Source of the DNA: Methanococcoides sp. EBM-47
GTDB taxonomy: Archaea; Halobacteriota; Methanosarcinia; Methanosarcinales; Methanosarcinaceae
DNA length: 64,000 nt
Direction: 5' to 3'
NCBI GenBank assembly: GCA_001896725.1
Contig: MPPA01000052.1
Span: forward strand, 35,342 to 99,341
Every line of letters starts with the position of its first letter. Positions within the stretch are counted from its first letter, which is position 1. Of this stretch, positions 8,378 through 18,417 are shown piece after piece. Made by a program: the position numbers and the translations under genes. Below the pieces are notes generated by a model. That model saw nothing but the letters and a program-made list of their open reading frames with translations, was not told where the DNA came from and made no database searches.

Positions 8378-10867
8378 ATGACTACAGATGAAACTGCCAA
8401 AAGAGACCTGAAAGAGAGCATCCCTTATGCAATAGGGATCTTGATCTCATGTATTGTAACTTTTTATATAAGGACCATCCCAAAAGCACAGGTCTTTATA
8501 GCTGAGAACTTTGTAAGGTTCAGTGAGAACGATCCATGGTATCATCTGAGAAACACTGAATCAATATTAGCAAATTACCCCCATGTATTGTGGTATGATG
8601 CTTATACCAAATATCCTTTTGGTACTACCCAGGTCTTTGCACCCTTGTTCGATTGGTTCCTTGCATCGATCATATGGATATTAGGATTGGGAGATCCAAG
8701 CCAGGAACTTATTTACACGGTATCTGCATATTACCCTGTGTTTATAGCCGCATTGGTGGTCATACCTACATATTTCGTTACCAAATGGATATTTGACAGA
8801 AGGGTAGGATTGCTGGCTGCCATACTCATAGCATTGGCACCCGGACAAATACTCTCAAGGTCTATCATAGGTTTCAATGATCACCATATTGCAGAGGTGT
8901 TGTTCAGCACAATGACAGCAGCCTTCCTTGTCATGGCAGTAAAGGTTGCAAGGGAACACCCGATAACATTTGCTAATATGAAAAGGGCGCCGTTTGAGAC
9001 CATCAGACCGGTATTGCCTTATTTTGTACTCACTGGCATTTCCATGGGCCTCTATACACTTACCTGGATAGGAGCTCTTTTCTTCACTCTGATCATTGGC
9101 CTCTACATTACATTTCAGCATGTGGTCGATCATATGCACAACAGGTCCACAGACTATCTGGCAGTGGGTGGGCTGATCATCTTTGCGATCACGCTTCTGA
9201 TGGTGCTAATGGTACCTGCGGTTGGGAATACCAAGCCAATGCATGTTAAAGGACTGTTGGCTGGTATACTGGCCTTTCCTCTTTTAACACTTCTTTCTAT
9301 TGAAATGCAAAAAAGGAAAATGGACAGGAAGATCTATCCTTTGACCATATTAGCTGGCTTTGCAGCGGTTATACTGATATCAAAGGTCGTATCCCCCTCA
9401 TTATATACAATGCTTATCAGTGTGTTCGGGTTCTTTAAGAGAACGGGAGGTGCCCTGACCATAGGAGAAGTAGCACCCCTTAATCTTTTCGATGGTTCGT
9501 TCTACTATTATTTTGCAGTCATGGGTATTGTTTCCATTCTTGCGCTTGCGATATTGATTTATGAGGCAACGAAAAAGAAGAACACGCAGGAGAAAACATT
9601 CCTTATTGTCTGGACATTCATGATATTGTGGGCAATGTTGCAGCAGAACCGGTTCTCCTATTACTATGCAGTAAATGCAGCAATACTAAGTGCGTACCTT
9701 GGTGTCAAGTTCCTTGACATTGCAGGCTGGAAAGACCTCAGATTGAGCAGTCTGATGGCAACTGAAAAGACAAAAAAAGGATCAGCCAGCAAAGCAAAAG
9801 ATATAAGAGATCACAAACTGAAACCCATCCACATCATATCTCTTGTCATAGTCATTGTTGTACTGATCCTCCCCAATTACAGTCTGGCAACACAACAAGC
9901 CCGATACGCTGGAGGACCAAACGGATACTGGCTGGAAGCGCTGAGCTGGATGAGGGATAATACACCTGACCCCGGACTTGATTTTTATGAGATGTATGAA
10001 ACTCCTGCAAGTGGGGAAGTATATCCATATCCTGATACAGCCTATGGAGTGATGTCCTGGTGGGATTATGGACACTGGATAGAAGTCATTGGACGCAGGA
10101 TACCAAATGCCAATCCCTTCCAGCAAGGCATTGGCGGGCGCATAAATAGTATAGAGGAAGAGAACCTTCCAGGAGCATCCACATTCTTTACGGCCTCTTC
10201 TGAAGAAGAAGCAACTGCAGTTCTTGAGGCCATCCATCCTGACCCTGATAAGATGGGAGCCAGATACATTGTATCAGATGTGGAAATGGCCACCGGAAAG
10301 TTCTATGCAATGGCTTCCTGGACACTGGATACAAATAATTATTACACAGCTGTGCAAACTGATCAGGGAGTAGTGACAGTACCTTATGAGCGTTACTTCA
10401 ACTCTATGGAAGCAAAGCTGCATATTTTTGATGGCAATGGTCTTAAGCAATATCGTATGGTCCATGAATCTCCCGGTACCAATATGCAAAGTCAGGAGAT
10501 CGGATATAAGAACGTGTACAATGTCCTGCTGGGCGGGAAGATCAAACAAGATAACACAGGTTATGTGAAGATATTCGAATATGTTGAAGGAGCAATGATA
10601 ACAGGAACTGCGCCTGTAGGAGAGCATGTCACCATCAGTACGATGATCAACACCAGTCAAGGCCGCTCATTCCCATATTCACAGACAACTATATCGAATG
10701 GGACATACTCGTTCACAGTTCCGTATTCTACGGAAGGACCTATTCCCGGACAGACCCGATTTGATGTAGCTCCCACAACACCATACCTGATCAGCTATGG
10801 CAGCACCACAACAGAAGTGAGGGTAAAAGAAACCGATGTGCTTCAAGGTAATACGATAAAAGTGTAA
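8378..10867 (+). CDS. aglB: Dolichyl-phosphooligosaccharide-protein glycotransferase AglB
   Basis: An 829-residue STT3/AglB oligosaccharyltransferase, which transfers the lipid-linked glycan to Asn in N-x-S/T sequons outside the membrane. The sequence shows the expected features: a first acidic motif ENDPW (about 50-54), a second acidic motif in [10 protein letters not shown], the TIGE motif on the external loop, many membrane helices through about residue 500, the catalytic-domain signature WWDYG (561-565) and a [11 protein letters not shown] segment (622-632) corresponding to the DK motif. The soluble C-terminal region is long. Targets likely include archaellins and S-layer proteins. It follows two glycosyltransferase genes; the 192-base gap before it shows no other gene. 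Confidence 0.96.
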   Translation: MTTDETAKRDLKESIPYAIGILISCIVTFYIRTIPKAQVFIAENFVRFSENDPWYHLRNTESILANYPHVLWYDAYTKYPFGTTQVFAPLFDWFLASIIWILGLGDPSQELIYTVSAYYPVFIAALVVIPTYFVTKWIFDRRVGLLAAILIALAPGQILSRSIIGFNDHHIAEVLFSTMTAAFLVMAVKVAREHPITFANMKRAPFETIRPVLPYFVLTGISMGLYTLTWIGALFFTLIIGLYITFQHVVDHMHNRSTDYLAVGGLIIFAITLLMVLMVPAVGNTKPMHVKGLLAGILAFPLLTLLSIEMQKRKMDRKIYPLTILAGFAAVILISKVVSPSLYTMLISVFGFFKRTGGALTIGEVAPLNLFDGSFYYYFAVMGIVSILALAILIYEATKKKNTQEKTFLIVWTFMILWAMLQQNRFSYYYAVNAAILSAYLGVKFLDIAGWKDLRLSSLMATEKTKKGSASKAKDIRDHKLKPIHIISLVIVIVVLILPNYSLATQQARYAGGPNGYWLEALSWMRDNTPDPGLDFYEMYETPASGEVYPYPDTAYGVMSWWDYGHWIEVIGRRIPNANPFQQGIGGRINSIEEENLPGASTFFTASSEEEATAVLEAIHPDPDKMGARYIVSDVEMATGKFYAMASWTLDTNNYYTAVQTDQGVVTVPYERYFNSMEAKLHIFDGNGLKQYRMVHESPGTNMQSQEIGYKNVYNVLLGGKIKQDNTGYVKIFEYVEGAMITGTAPVGEHVTISTMINTSQGRSFPYSQTTISNGTYSFTVPYSTEGPIPGQTRFDVAPTTPYLISYGSTTTEVRVKETDVLQGNTIKV

Positions 10868-10917
10868 GCTCTTGGATATGCAAATGGCAACTAAGTGGAC
10901 AGCTTAAGGTGAAAAAT

Positions 10918-11406
10918 ATGAAGAAGATCATCAAAGGAAGAACATGGGTCTTTGGAGATGATATCGATACAGATGTCATTATACCTGGTAAATACCTCCG
11001 TACTACAGATATGCAGGTCTTTGCTGACCATGCGATGGAAGGAATAGACCCTGATTTCTCTAAAAAGGTAAGGCCTGGAGATATAGTGGTCGGTGGTAAT
11101 AACTTTGGTTGTGGTTCTTCAAGAGAACAAGCTGCATTAGCACTTAAATATGCAGGAGTGGCCTGTGTTGTGGCCAAGTCCTTTGGGAGAATATTCTTTC
11201 GCAATGCCATAAACGTTGGCCTTCCCCTGATGGAAGCCGATGTGAAGTGCGACGAAGGTGATGAGATAGAAGTTGATCTGGAAAATGGAAAGGTCACTGT
11301 TAATGAGAAAGAATACACAGGTAATAAGCTGCCCGATTTCCTTCTGGGAATACTCAGCAGCGGAGGACTTGTACCCTACCGCAAGACAATACAGGAGAAT
11401 AAATAG
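10918..11406 (+). CDS. hacB: Homoaconitase/isopropylmalate isomerase small subunit
   Basis: A 162-residue aconitase-family swivel subunit with [30 protein letters not shown] and [13 protein letters not shown]. The ATG at 10918 is chosen because AAGGTGA lies just upstream; a GTG nine bases earlier belongs to that signal. In methanogens the loop motif YLRT is associated with homoaconitase, which works on the 2-oxosuberate arm of coenzyme B synthesis, whereas isopropylmalate isomerases usually have YLVY or similar; Arg in this loop is thought to read the longer substrate. The call is therefore homoaconitase first, LeuD second. It is followed at short spacing by an unknown gene and an AksF/LeuB-like dehydrogenase. 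Confidence 0.8.
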   Translation: MKKIIKGRTWVFGDDIDTDVIIPGKYLRTTDMQVFADHAMEGIDPDFSKKVRPGDIVVGGNNFGCGSSREQAALALKYAGVACVVAKSFGRIFFRNAINVGLPLMEADVKCDEGDEIEVDLENGKVTVNEKEYTGNKLPDFLLGILSSGGLVPYRKTIQENK

Positions 11407-11414
11407 AGGTTATA

Positions 11415-12281
11415 ATGATATTCCCTGAAGAGTACAAATATGTGGGAGTTACAAAGGTCCATCCGGATGATGCACATGAAGAGCCAGTATATTTCCTTAG
11501 TCGATATATAATAGTAGAGCAGCCCATGGGGGCTGAACAAGGATATTCTATATTTCAGATTGAGCATACCGGAGAGGAGCTATTGAGAAAGGTCACAAAT
11601 GTCAAACTCATAGCATCCGGAAAACAGGTAATAAGGTATGGCAAAGAGTTGAATATCAAAGATAGAAGGCTTCTTATAGAAAAAGCTTTGGAGCTTTGTA
11701 AAGGAGATGTCAACACAGTCATTTTTACAGGATTTGACAAGCACGTAACATTTGTACATGATCCTGATATCTCTGAAATAATCGATATTGAAATAGTGGA
11801 TGTGGTCCCGCCCGAACCTTCCTGGCTTAGTCTGATGGTAAGAAAGCTCGAAGCAAGCGGTATCTTTGGGGACATGAGCATACGGTTCAAAGAGAATACA
11901 AAGGACCTCAGGCAGTTCGAAGGGGAAAGAACCGTATTCCCATGTTCTTCATCAGGGCTTGATGGAAAATGTCTTGACTCTGATATTATTACTGAAGATG
12001 GATCACTGCTCGTGGGTTGTGAGATATCCAAAAAGATCTTTGAATCAAGGTTCCCTGGTCTTAAATATGAGTTCATTAACATTTGTCCCTACCGTTCTGA
12101 TATTTATACGCCACAAGGTCCTTTTGTGACACGGTGCTGCTTATCCGAAAGATCTGGCCTTGCTACAATAAACGGGATCAAAGGAGCTGTGGTCCATTGG
12201 GGAGCGTCGGAGTTCCAAGTGGCTTTAGCAATAAGGGAACTTGTAGAGCAGATCCGTAAAGAAAAAGGTGAAGGAAAATGA
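11415..12281 (+). CDS. Conserved protein of unknown function between hacB and aksF
   Basis: A 288-residue soluble protein I cannot assign to a known enzyme family. It starts 8 bases after the homoaconitase gene with an AGAGGT ribosome binding site, and its stop overlaps the next start (ATGA), so all three are probably co-translated. Its C-terminal half is rich in conserved-looking cysteines (about residues 177, 186, 202, 224, 241, 242, including CPY and RCC), which could bind a metal or an Fe-S cluster. Context suggests a role connected with homocitrate/isopropylmalate chemistry or assembly of the [4Fe-4S] isomerase, but that is inference only. Confidence 0.7.
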   Translation: MIFPEEYKYVGVTKVHPDDAHEEPVYFLSRYIIVEQPMGAEQGYSIFQIEHTGEELLRKVTNVKLIASGKQVIRYGKELNIKDRRLLIEKALELCKGDVNTVIFTGFDKHVTFVHDPDISEIIDIEIVDVVPPEPSWLSLMVRKLEASGIFGDMSIRFKENTKDLRQFEGERTVFPCSSSGLDGKCLDSDIITEDGSLLVGCEISKKIFESRFPGLKYEFINICPYRSDIYTPQGPFVTRCCLSERSGLATINGIKGAVVHWGASEFQVALAIRELVEQIRKEKGEGK

Positions 12282-13276
12282 AGATCGCAGTGGTGGAAGG
12301 AGATGGGATCGGCAAAGAAGTGATACCTGCTGCTATAGATGTTCTTGATGCCCTTGCCCTGCCTGTGGAAAAGGTACCTGTGGAACTTGGATACGGAAAA
12401 TGGGAAAGAACAGGCTCTGCTATCACAGACGATGACCTCGATACTCTGAAGGAATGTGAATGTATCCTATTTGGAGCCATTACAACACCATATGATCCTG
12501 CTTATAAGAGTGTGCTCCTCACAATACGAAAGGAGCTTGATATGTATGCCAACATCCGTCCTATAAGACCTATAGAAGGCATTGTAGGTGTCACCGGAAG
12601 AAATGACTTTAATATGGTGATAGTACGGGAGAATACAGAAGGCATGTATTCCGGTATCGAAGAGATCCATGAAGACGCTGCGTATACTAAAAGGGTAATT
12701 ACCCGTAAAGGGTCCAAAAGAATAGCGGAATATGCCTGCAAACTTGCCAGAAGCAGGCTACAACAACTGGAAATAGTCCACAAGTCCAACGTGATTAAAT
12801 CTGACAGGTTGTTTCTGGACGTATGTCGTGAAACGGCCTCCTCACACCATATAGATCACCATGACACTTTGGTGGATTCCATGGCCTATAACCTTATCGT
12901 ACACCCTAACAGATATGATGTCATAGTGACCACGAACTTGTTCGGGGATATACTTAGCGATATGGCTGCTGCCCTGGTTGGTGGGCTTGGACTGGTACCA
13001 AGTGCGAACATCGGAAAAGAACACGCGTTCTTTGAGCCCGTACACGGAAGTGCTCCTGACATAGCTGGAAAAGGTATAGCTAATCCTATTGCTGCGATCC
13101 TAAGCATGAAGATGATGCTTGAATGGTATGAATTGACCGAGCAAGCAAAAGCAGTACAGGATGCCATAAAATATACCATAAATCAAAAAATGGTCACATC
13201 CGATCTTGGAGGCAAGGCCACTACAAAAGAAGTGGGGCAGGCCATTGCAGACCGTGTTCGGCAGCTTATTGGCTAA
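12278..13276 (+). CDS. aksF: Homoisocitrate/3-isopropylmalate dehydrogenase (AksF/LeuB family)
   Basis: A 332-residue member of the beta-decarboxylating dehydrogenase family: AVVEGDGIGKEVIPAA at the N-terminus, VLLTIRKELDMYANIRP, the VRENTEGMYSG substrate loop, DILSDMAAALVGGLGL with the metal-binding Asp residues, and EPVHGSAPDIAGKG for NAD binding. These enzymes oxidise and decarboxylate isopropylmalate, isocitrate or homoisocitrates. Pairing with a YLRT-type small subunit favours homoisocitrate dehydrogenase (AksF) in coenzyme B synthesis, but leucine synthesis (LeuB) cannot be excluded, and some methanogen enzymes may serve both. A GTGAAGGAAA ribosome binding site precedes the ATG, which overlaps the upstream stop. 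Confidence 0.82.
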   Translation: MKIAVVEGDGIGKEVIPAAIDVLDALALPVEKVPVELGYGKWERTGSAITDDDLDTLKECECILFGAITTPYDPAYKSVLLTIRKELDMYANIRPIRPIEGIVGVTGRNDFNMVIVRENTEGMYSGIEEIHEDAAYTKRVITRKGSKRIAEYACKLARSRLQQLEIVHKSNVIKSDRLFLDVCRETASSHHIDHHDTLVDSMAYNLIVHPNRYDVIVTTNLFGDILSDMAAALVGGLGLVPSANIGKEHAFFEPVHGSAPDIAGKGIANPIAAILSMKMMLEWYELTEQAKAVQDAIKYTINQKMVTSDLGGKATTKEVGQAIADRVRQLIG

Positions 13277-13304
13277 AGATACAGGTCCTTCTGTTAAGCT
13301 TCTA

Positions 13305-14957
13305 TCAACCCATGCCCAAAAGCGACCATATGGATGCCTTTGTGACCACAGCAGTAATGCCAGATATCCAGACCATTATCACAAAATCGATGGTGGCGCT
13401 AAGGAAATGACCCCCGTCCACAACTCTGATCAGAAGTGCAGACATCAGAGAATGTACTATCATAATGAGCAGCACCATCAATGATAATACCTCTACGTCC
13501 CCTACATTGGTATAGATCACCATGCCCATGGACATCCCTGCGGGCATTTCCACACTGGCGAACATACTCTGCATCATGTCGATCACACCAACAGAAATGT
13601 ACATCGTAAAACCAATTCCGGCAGTAAGACCGTAAAATACCCCTACAAGGCTTGACGCAGATTGGACCCTCTTTTTTCTTAAAGTCACTATCCTGTGGAA
13701 ATTAGTAGCTATGATATCACCTATGATCTCGGGCTTACCTCCAAGATTAGTTGATTCAACGAACATAACACAGAACCTTTGAATAAGATGACTGCCCGTA
13801 TTTGCGGAAAAGAACTCCCATGATTTGAACTTGTCGATCCTGGTGTTAAGTCTCTTGTACAGTTCGTTCACATCTTTGGTAAGAGGACCAAAGTCATGTA
13901 TACGCAATGCTTTCAACGCTTCATCTATCACCCCACCCCTTGCACCTGCCGAACTTCCAAGAGACCTGATAAAAGCAGGAAAATTCTCATCTCTGCGCCT
14001 GATATTTTTCTCTATCTTACGACATACTTTTCCAGTGTAGATAAGAGGGGTAAAGCAAAGTGCAATAGCAATGGGTGTGACGATCTTTCCATAAAGCATA
14101 ACAATAATGGTAACAAGAACACATGCTCCAATGGAAATGGGGATAGAGCGATATAATTTTAGCTTATAGTCAGGGATTATGTGGGATTTGCTCCACAGAG
14201 GGTCTTTTGGCACCTTACCTTTTGTGAACAGAAGCATCACAAGATCCGTAATTATGAACGTCACCACCACCATTGCCATGAGAAACACTGCATCCATACC
14301 CGTTATCACTGGCATGATTACAGCGAACGATGCAAGGAATATGAGGGACATTACCAAAGAAACGAACAACTCCTTGATGATCTCAATATTATACATTGCA
14401 CTGTTGTACATGGCTTCATATTCGTTCATGACAACATTCTGCTCCGAAAAAAGGAACGTTTTTATATTTTCTCCAGACTGTAGCCCATGAGCGAACCTGT
14501 CCAGAAAGTCCTCGAATATAACAGATGGTGTTCTCTTTGAAATGAACCTGCATGCTTCAGCAAGGCTCATATTCCATACAGTGACAAGATCATAGATCTT
14601 TTTTGTTTCAGCGGCTAACTCCTTATATTCCCGATTATCGGAAACTATCCTAACGATATCAAGCCGTGGCGTTTCAGCAGTGGCAACGGAGCCCATTTGA
14701 GTTATATAGTAATGCATGTTGTTATCAATGCGGGATGCCTGCCCTCCATAGATGGAAAGCGGATAATATACTGCAAAAAGAATACAGATCACAGGTATCA
14801 TGATGGGAATAACCCTGGCACTTCCCTCAAATAAAGTAGGTAGTGCGGCATAAAGTAAAAAGGAGAAGATAAAACCAAATGTAATGACGGGGATGGCGAT
14901 CTTTTTCATGTAAGCTGCCGGTTCCACACCCATACAATGGAATGCCTTACTATACAT
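13305..14957 (-). CDS. arlJ: Archaellum membrane platform protein ArlJ (FlaJ)
   Basis: A polytopic membrane protein of about 550 residues in the TadC/PilC-FlaJ family: two halves each with a cytoplasmic helical domain and clusters of transmembrane helices. It is the last gene of the archaellum operon and directly follows arlI. The start at 14957 is chosen because AAAGGTG lies six bases upstream; a GTG three codons earlier overlaps that site. ArlJ forms the membrane base on which the ArlI ATPase turns or assembles the filament. It is convergent with the aksF-like gene, whose stop lies only 28 bases away, so both transcripts must end in a very short space. Confidence 0.93.
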   Translation of the reverse strand: MYSKAFHCMGVEPAAYMKKIAIPVITFGFIFSFLLYAALPTLFEGSARVIPIMIPVICILFAVYYPLSIYGGQASRIDNNMHYYITQMGSVATAETPRLDIVRIVSDNREYKELAAETKKIYDLVTVWNMSLAEACRFISKRTPSVIFEDFLDRFAHGLQSGENIKTFLFSEQNVVMNEYEAMYNSAMYNIEIIKELFVSLVMSLIFLASFAVIMPVITGMDAVFLMAMVVVTFIITDLVMLLFTKGKVPKDPLWSKSHIIPDYKLKLYRSIPISIGACVLVTIIVMLYGKIVTPIAIALCFTPLIYTGKVCRKIEKNIRRRDENFPAFIRSLGSSAGARGGVIDEALKALRIHDFGPLTKDVNELYKRLNTRIDKFKSWEFFSANTGSHLIQRFCVMFVESTNLGGKPEIIGDIIATNFHRIVTLRKKRVQSASSLVGVFYGLTAGIGFTMYISVGVIDMMQSMFASVEMPAGMSMGMVIYTNVGDVEVLSLMVLLIMIVHSLMSALLIRVVDGGHFLSATIDFVIMVWISGITAVVTKASIWSLLGMG

Positions 14958-14968
14958 AAAATACACCT

Positions 14969-16627
14969 TTATACTGAGAATGGTAAGCCTTCAACACCAT
15001 GTTTGTAGAAGTTGACTATGACTTCCAGCACCTCATAATATTCCTCTATGCCCCTTGAGCTCATTTCATTTAATATCCTGGCACGGAGTAACAGGTCCTG
15101 ATAGATCTTACGTTTATCATCATAACCTAATTTTGTAGCGATCTTGTTTTCAAGAATGTAACTATTGTTAAGGCCGCGAAAAATATGTTTATCAGTTTCA
15201 GGGTCCCATTGGAAAACAGCTCTTGTGACCACACCACCTGCTTCTTCATAATACCCTTCGATCTCCTCTATAGCAAGGCACCTCCTGAGAAACTTACCTT
15301 TCCTGTACACTGCAGAAAGGATCATGGCAATGTTCAGGTTATCGATGAAGGTCACAGGCACGTTGATAGGGTCTCCAGTAAGACGCTGTATCATTTTGGT
15401 AACTGCTGATGCGTGGAAAGTTGCCATTACTGGATGACCGGTCTGCATGCCCTGAAAAGCTACTGATCCTTCCACGCCTCGTATCTCACCTACGATGATA
15501 TAGTTAGGTCTTGAACGTAACGCAGCTTTCAGCAGTACGAAAGTATCTACCCTTGAATCCACAGGTCCATCTTCACGTGTGATCAGCTGCTGCCATACAG
15601 GTTGTGGGGGCTGCACTTCTGCTGTGTCCTCTGCAGTGTATATTTTGGATTTTGGATTAACAAAGCATAGACATGCATTCAACATTGTGGTCTTACCGCT
15701 TGCTGTTTCCCCACTGAAGAAAACACTCTGACCGTTCTCCAGGCTGATCCACATATAAGCTGCCATCTCAGCGCTGAGGGCTCCCCATTTGATAAGCTGT
15801 ACTATGCTCACTGGGACCTCCATGAACTTACGCATTGTGAAACTGCTACCTCTGCGGCTGATATCTGGACTATATATTATGTTGATACGTGAACCGTCAG
15901 GCAAAGCACCGTCTGCTATCGGGCGGGCATCACTTACAGGACGGCCTATCCGCTCACTCATACTGCGCAACCAGTTATCAAGCCCAACATCATCCCCAAA
16001 GGTAATATCTGTCTGAAGCATTCCGAATATCTTATGGACTATGTAAACGCCACTTACACCTATGCTGTGGATATCCTCAAGATAGGGGTCCCTGATAATA
16101 GGTTCTATGGGACCTGAGCCAATGATGTTCCTTTCTATGTAGTACAGAATCTTATTGTATTCCTGCTGGTTCACCGGAACTTTTTTCTTCACAGGAATAA
16201 GCTTTTGGATGAAACCTACTCCTTTTGTATCTTCTTCGATATCACCTCCTGCACCCACAACAACTGAACTGTCCAATAGCTTAGTGATCAGTTCCTTTAG
16301 CTCTGCCTCTGATTGTGGTACGGGCTCCTTTGCAGATTTTTCCAGAATAAGGTCCATTACAGTGTCATATTTCTTCTTTTCCTTCTCCGACAGGCTAGGC
16401 TCAATGGTATAGTATTTGATCTCACCCATTTCAGGAGTACCATAGATATGAATGAAGATAGGGTCCCCCACGGGAAGTATGACATTGACATTATCACTTT
16501 CGAGGTCCTTTGATAAACTTACAAGGAATTGGGGTTCTACATCTGAATCTTTTTCTTTCTTGAATCTTTCTATATACTCACCAAGATGAGGATTTCTTTG
16601 TATGGCTTTCTGGAAATCAGCATCCAT
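14969..16627 (-). CDS. arlI: Archaellum motor ATPase ArlI (FlaI)
   Basis: A 552-residue secretion-superfamily (VirB11/PilT-type) ATPase. It has a Walker A motif GETASGKT at 306-313, the Walker B/His-box region NYIIVGEIRGVEG, and the FlaI-type N-terminal domain with the IYGTPEMGEI segment. It powers both archaellin assembly and filament rotation on the cytoplasmic face of ArlJ. A strong AGGAGGT ribosome binding site lies seven bases before the ATG at 16627. The neighbours are arlH upstream and arlJ downstream, the usual order. There are no missing catalytic residues that I can see. Confidence 0.95.
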   Translation of the reverse strand: MDADFQKAIQRNPHLGEYIERFKKEKDSDVEPQFLVSLSKDLESDNVNVILPVGDPIFIHIYGTPEMGEIKYYTIEPSLSEKEKKKYDTVMDLILEKSAKEPVPQSEAELKELITKLLDSSVVVGAGGDIEEDTKGVGFIQKLIPVKKKVPVNQQEYNKILYYIERNIIGSGPIEPIIRDPYLEDIHSIGVSGVYIVHKIFGMLQTDITFGDDVGLDNWLRSMSERIGRPVSDARPIADGALPDGSRINIIYSPDISRRGSSFTMRKFMEVPVSIVQLIKWGALSAEMAAYMWISLENGQSVFFSGETASGKTTMLNACLCFVNPKSKIYTAEDTAEVQPPQPVWQQLITREDGPVDSRVDTFVLLKAALRSRPNYIIVGEIRGVEGSVAFQGMQTGHPVMATFHASAVTKMIQRLTGDPINVPVTFIDNLNIAMILSAVYRKGKFLRRCLAIEEIEGYYEEAGGVVTRAVFQWDPETDKHIFRGLNNSYILENKIATKLGYDDKRKIYQDLLLRARILNEMSSRGIEEYYEVLEVIVNFYKHGVEGLPFSV

Positions 16628-16644
16628 TCATATAACCTCCTGTA

Positions 16645-17346
16645 TCATGAAACAGAAGCAATCTCCACTACCAGGCCAACTTTGGGTTCGATCCTGAAGC
16701 CTATCATCTGTCCTACAGGTCCCTTAGCACCAGTGAACTTATTTACAACCACGGTCCTTTTGACCTCATTGGCCATAGGCCTGGACTTCAGCGTAATGTA
16801 TATATCACAACTTGATCTGAACATAGAAGTAATTTCTTCACTAAGCTGGCTGGGTTCTATTGTCAGGATTATCACTTTGCCAATACCATTGAGCTTCTTG
16901 AAGAAGGAGATGAGTTCCAGACTTTTTTCAATGTTTGCACTGTATTTGATAAGGGAGGATATGGTATCTATTATTATCACATCTTTATCGAAAAGTTCTT
17001 CTGCGCTCATCAGTCTTTCAACAAAGTCCAGACGAGATTTTGCAGCCTGAACAAGAGGGATAACAGGTATATAAAGCAAAGTACCATTCAGAAGATAAGG
17101 AGCAATGGGATAGTCAAGAGAATACATCTGATTTATAAACCCCTTGGTAGTAAGCTGTGTAGAGACCAAAGTCACACTTATCTTGTTCTCTATGAACCCA
17201 TATGTCAGACGTTGGGTAATGGTACTTTTTCCCCCACCACTGCCACCTTCTATTACTACAAAGGAACCAGATGGAAAACCTCCACCCAATTTATCATTAA
17301 ACTCATCCCTGGAAATGCTAAAAGGATAAATGTCTGCCAAATACAT
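16645..17346 (-). CDS. arlH: Archaellum regulatory ATP-binding protein ArlH (FlaH)
   Basis: A 233-residue KaiC/RecA-fold protein with Walker A GGSGGGKST (34-42) and Walker B VIIID (123-127), matching FlaH. FlaH binds ATP and docks on ArlI at the base of the motor. The ATG at 17346 follows GTGAGGT with almost no spacing; a TTG two codons later (17340) would have better spacing, so the true start may be either. It lies nine bases after arlG and before arlI. Confidence 0.94.
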   Translation of the reverse strand: MYLADIYPFSISRDEFNDKLGGGFPSGSFVVIEGGSGGGKSTITQRLTYGFIENKISVTLVSTQLTTKGFINQMYSLDYPIAPYLLNGTLLYIPVIPLVQAAKSRLDFVERLMSAEELFDKDVIIIDTISSLIKYSANIEKSLELISFFKKLNGIGKVIILTIEPSQLSEEITSMFRSSCDIYITLKSRPMANEVKRTVVVNKFTGAKGPVGQMIGFRIEPKVGLVVEIASVS

Positions 17347-17355
17347 ACCTCACAT

Positions 17356-17883
17356 TCATGTTATAAAGCTCATCGACCCGGACTTTCCATTCTCAGCAGT
17401 GATCTGGACACGATGATCACCATGGCTGAGAGCTGATGACATTGTTACGTTGACGACCAGCACATCTCCCGGACGCCATACCACATCCCCGTCCATTACA
17501 CTGCTTTGCATATCAGAAGGCTCTATGAGCATCCCATCTACAAGGACGGTGATAAACTCAGTATTAAGTTCAGAAGCCCCTGTATTCTTTGCATAGAAAG
17601 TATAGCGTTTCTCATAACTGTCATAAGGTATTATCTCAGGGTCATTTATTATCGTAATATCTGTACGGATCTGATCGGATAGAACTTTACCTCCTAGATA
17701 AGTGGCTCCTGTAAGTGACTGGACATTTACCGAAAGCACAGCAACAACACCAATTGCTATGATAACAGCTGCTATGAAGAATATCATATGGGTAATAGCA
17801 GTTTCACCTGTCCTGTCTGCAAAGAACTTATTGAATTGTCCTGTACTGAACACTGTTCTATCAACCTCTGGATGATCAAACAT
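17356..17883 (-). CDS. arlG: Archaellum stator protein ArlG (FlaG)
   Basis: A 175-residue protein with one N-terminal membrane helix (about 32-55, in the ETAITHMIFFIA segment) and a beta-rich extracellular domain, fitting FlaG, which together with FlaF anchors the motor to the S-layer. It is preceded by about 80 bases of AT-rich sequence, longer than elsewhere in the operon, and lacks an obvious ribosome binding site, so it might also have its own promoter. The N-terminal 30 residues before the helix are longer than usual, and an internal start cannot be excluded. Confidence 0.85.
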   Translation of the reverse strand: MFDHPEVDRTVFSTGQFNKFFADRTGETAITHMIFFIAAVIIAIGVVAVLSVNVQSLTGATYLGGKVLSDQIRTDITIINDPEIIPYDSYEKRYTFYAKNTGASELNTEFITVLVDGMLIEPSDMQSSVMDGDVVWRPGDVLVVNVTMSSALSHGDHRVQITAENGKSGSMSFIT

Positions 17884-17964
17884 ATAGTAAAATAATACAA
17901 CAGAAATATATTATTGATATAATTAATATAATTATTAGTATATATTGATTCCTAGAACATTTGC

Positions 17965-18417
17965 TTAAATACTATAAGAATAATAATCGCAAATACCATT
18001 CTCAGTAACTACTTTTAGCCTATGGTCACCAAAGCCTGAGAGATCATAGATGGTCAAGAAAATTGTGGTTTGCGGATTCCATATTGAAGTAGTATTGGAT
18101 GTGATCGAATAAGGCTTATAGACACCATCAACAAGGACCCCTAACTTATCTGATCTCAAGGTTTCACTGCCTGTATTAATCATCTCCAGAGACAGTTGGT
18201 AGGTCGAATTATGAATAATGGCACTTGAACCAACGACCTGTACATCGGTATGCAATTTTCTATTGATTAGGGAATAATGTTCATCAGCAGAAGACGATAG
18301 CAAGTCATTAGAAGAACTTATAGTGGTATATGACATTGTGGCCATGACCAGTGCAGATACAAAGAATATTGTCAATACGACAGATGTCTCAAAGCCCATA
18401 TAACTCCTCCAGTCCAT
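17965..18417 (-). CDS. arlF: Archaellum stator protein ArlF (FlaF)
   Basis: A 150-residue single-helix membrane protein starting MDWRSYMGFETSVVLTIFF, typical of FlaF, followed by a small beta-sandwich domain thought to bind S-layer protein and hold the stator. An AAAGGTGA ribosome binding site precedes the ATG, which lies 29 bases inside the end of the arlCDE gene, so translation is probably coupled. The next gene downstream is arlG. Confidence 0.84.
   Translation of the reverse strand: MDWRSYMGFETSVVLTIFFVSALVMATMSYTTISSSNDLLSSSADEHYSLINRKLHTDVQVVGSSAIIHNSTYQLSLEMINTGSETLRSDKLGVLVDGVYKPYSITSNTTSIWNPQTTIFLTIYDLSGFGDHRLKVVTENGICDYYSYSI

Noticed and set aside
9782..10237. A 151-codon minus-strand frame inside aglB
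   Set aside because: It lies opposite the catalytic WWDYG region of AglB; cysteine- and histidine-rich composition is typical of antisense translation.
10791..11318. A 175-codon minus-strand frame opposite the hacB-like gene
   Set aside because: The plus strand encodes all conserved aconitase-swivel motifs; the complement is a shadow.
11555..12082. A 175-codon minus-strand frame opposite the unknown gene at 11415
   Set aside because: Low-complexity Ser/Leu/Thr composition and no start signal; the plus strand is coupled to both neighbours.
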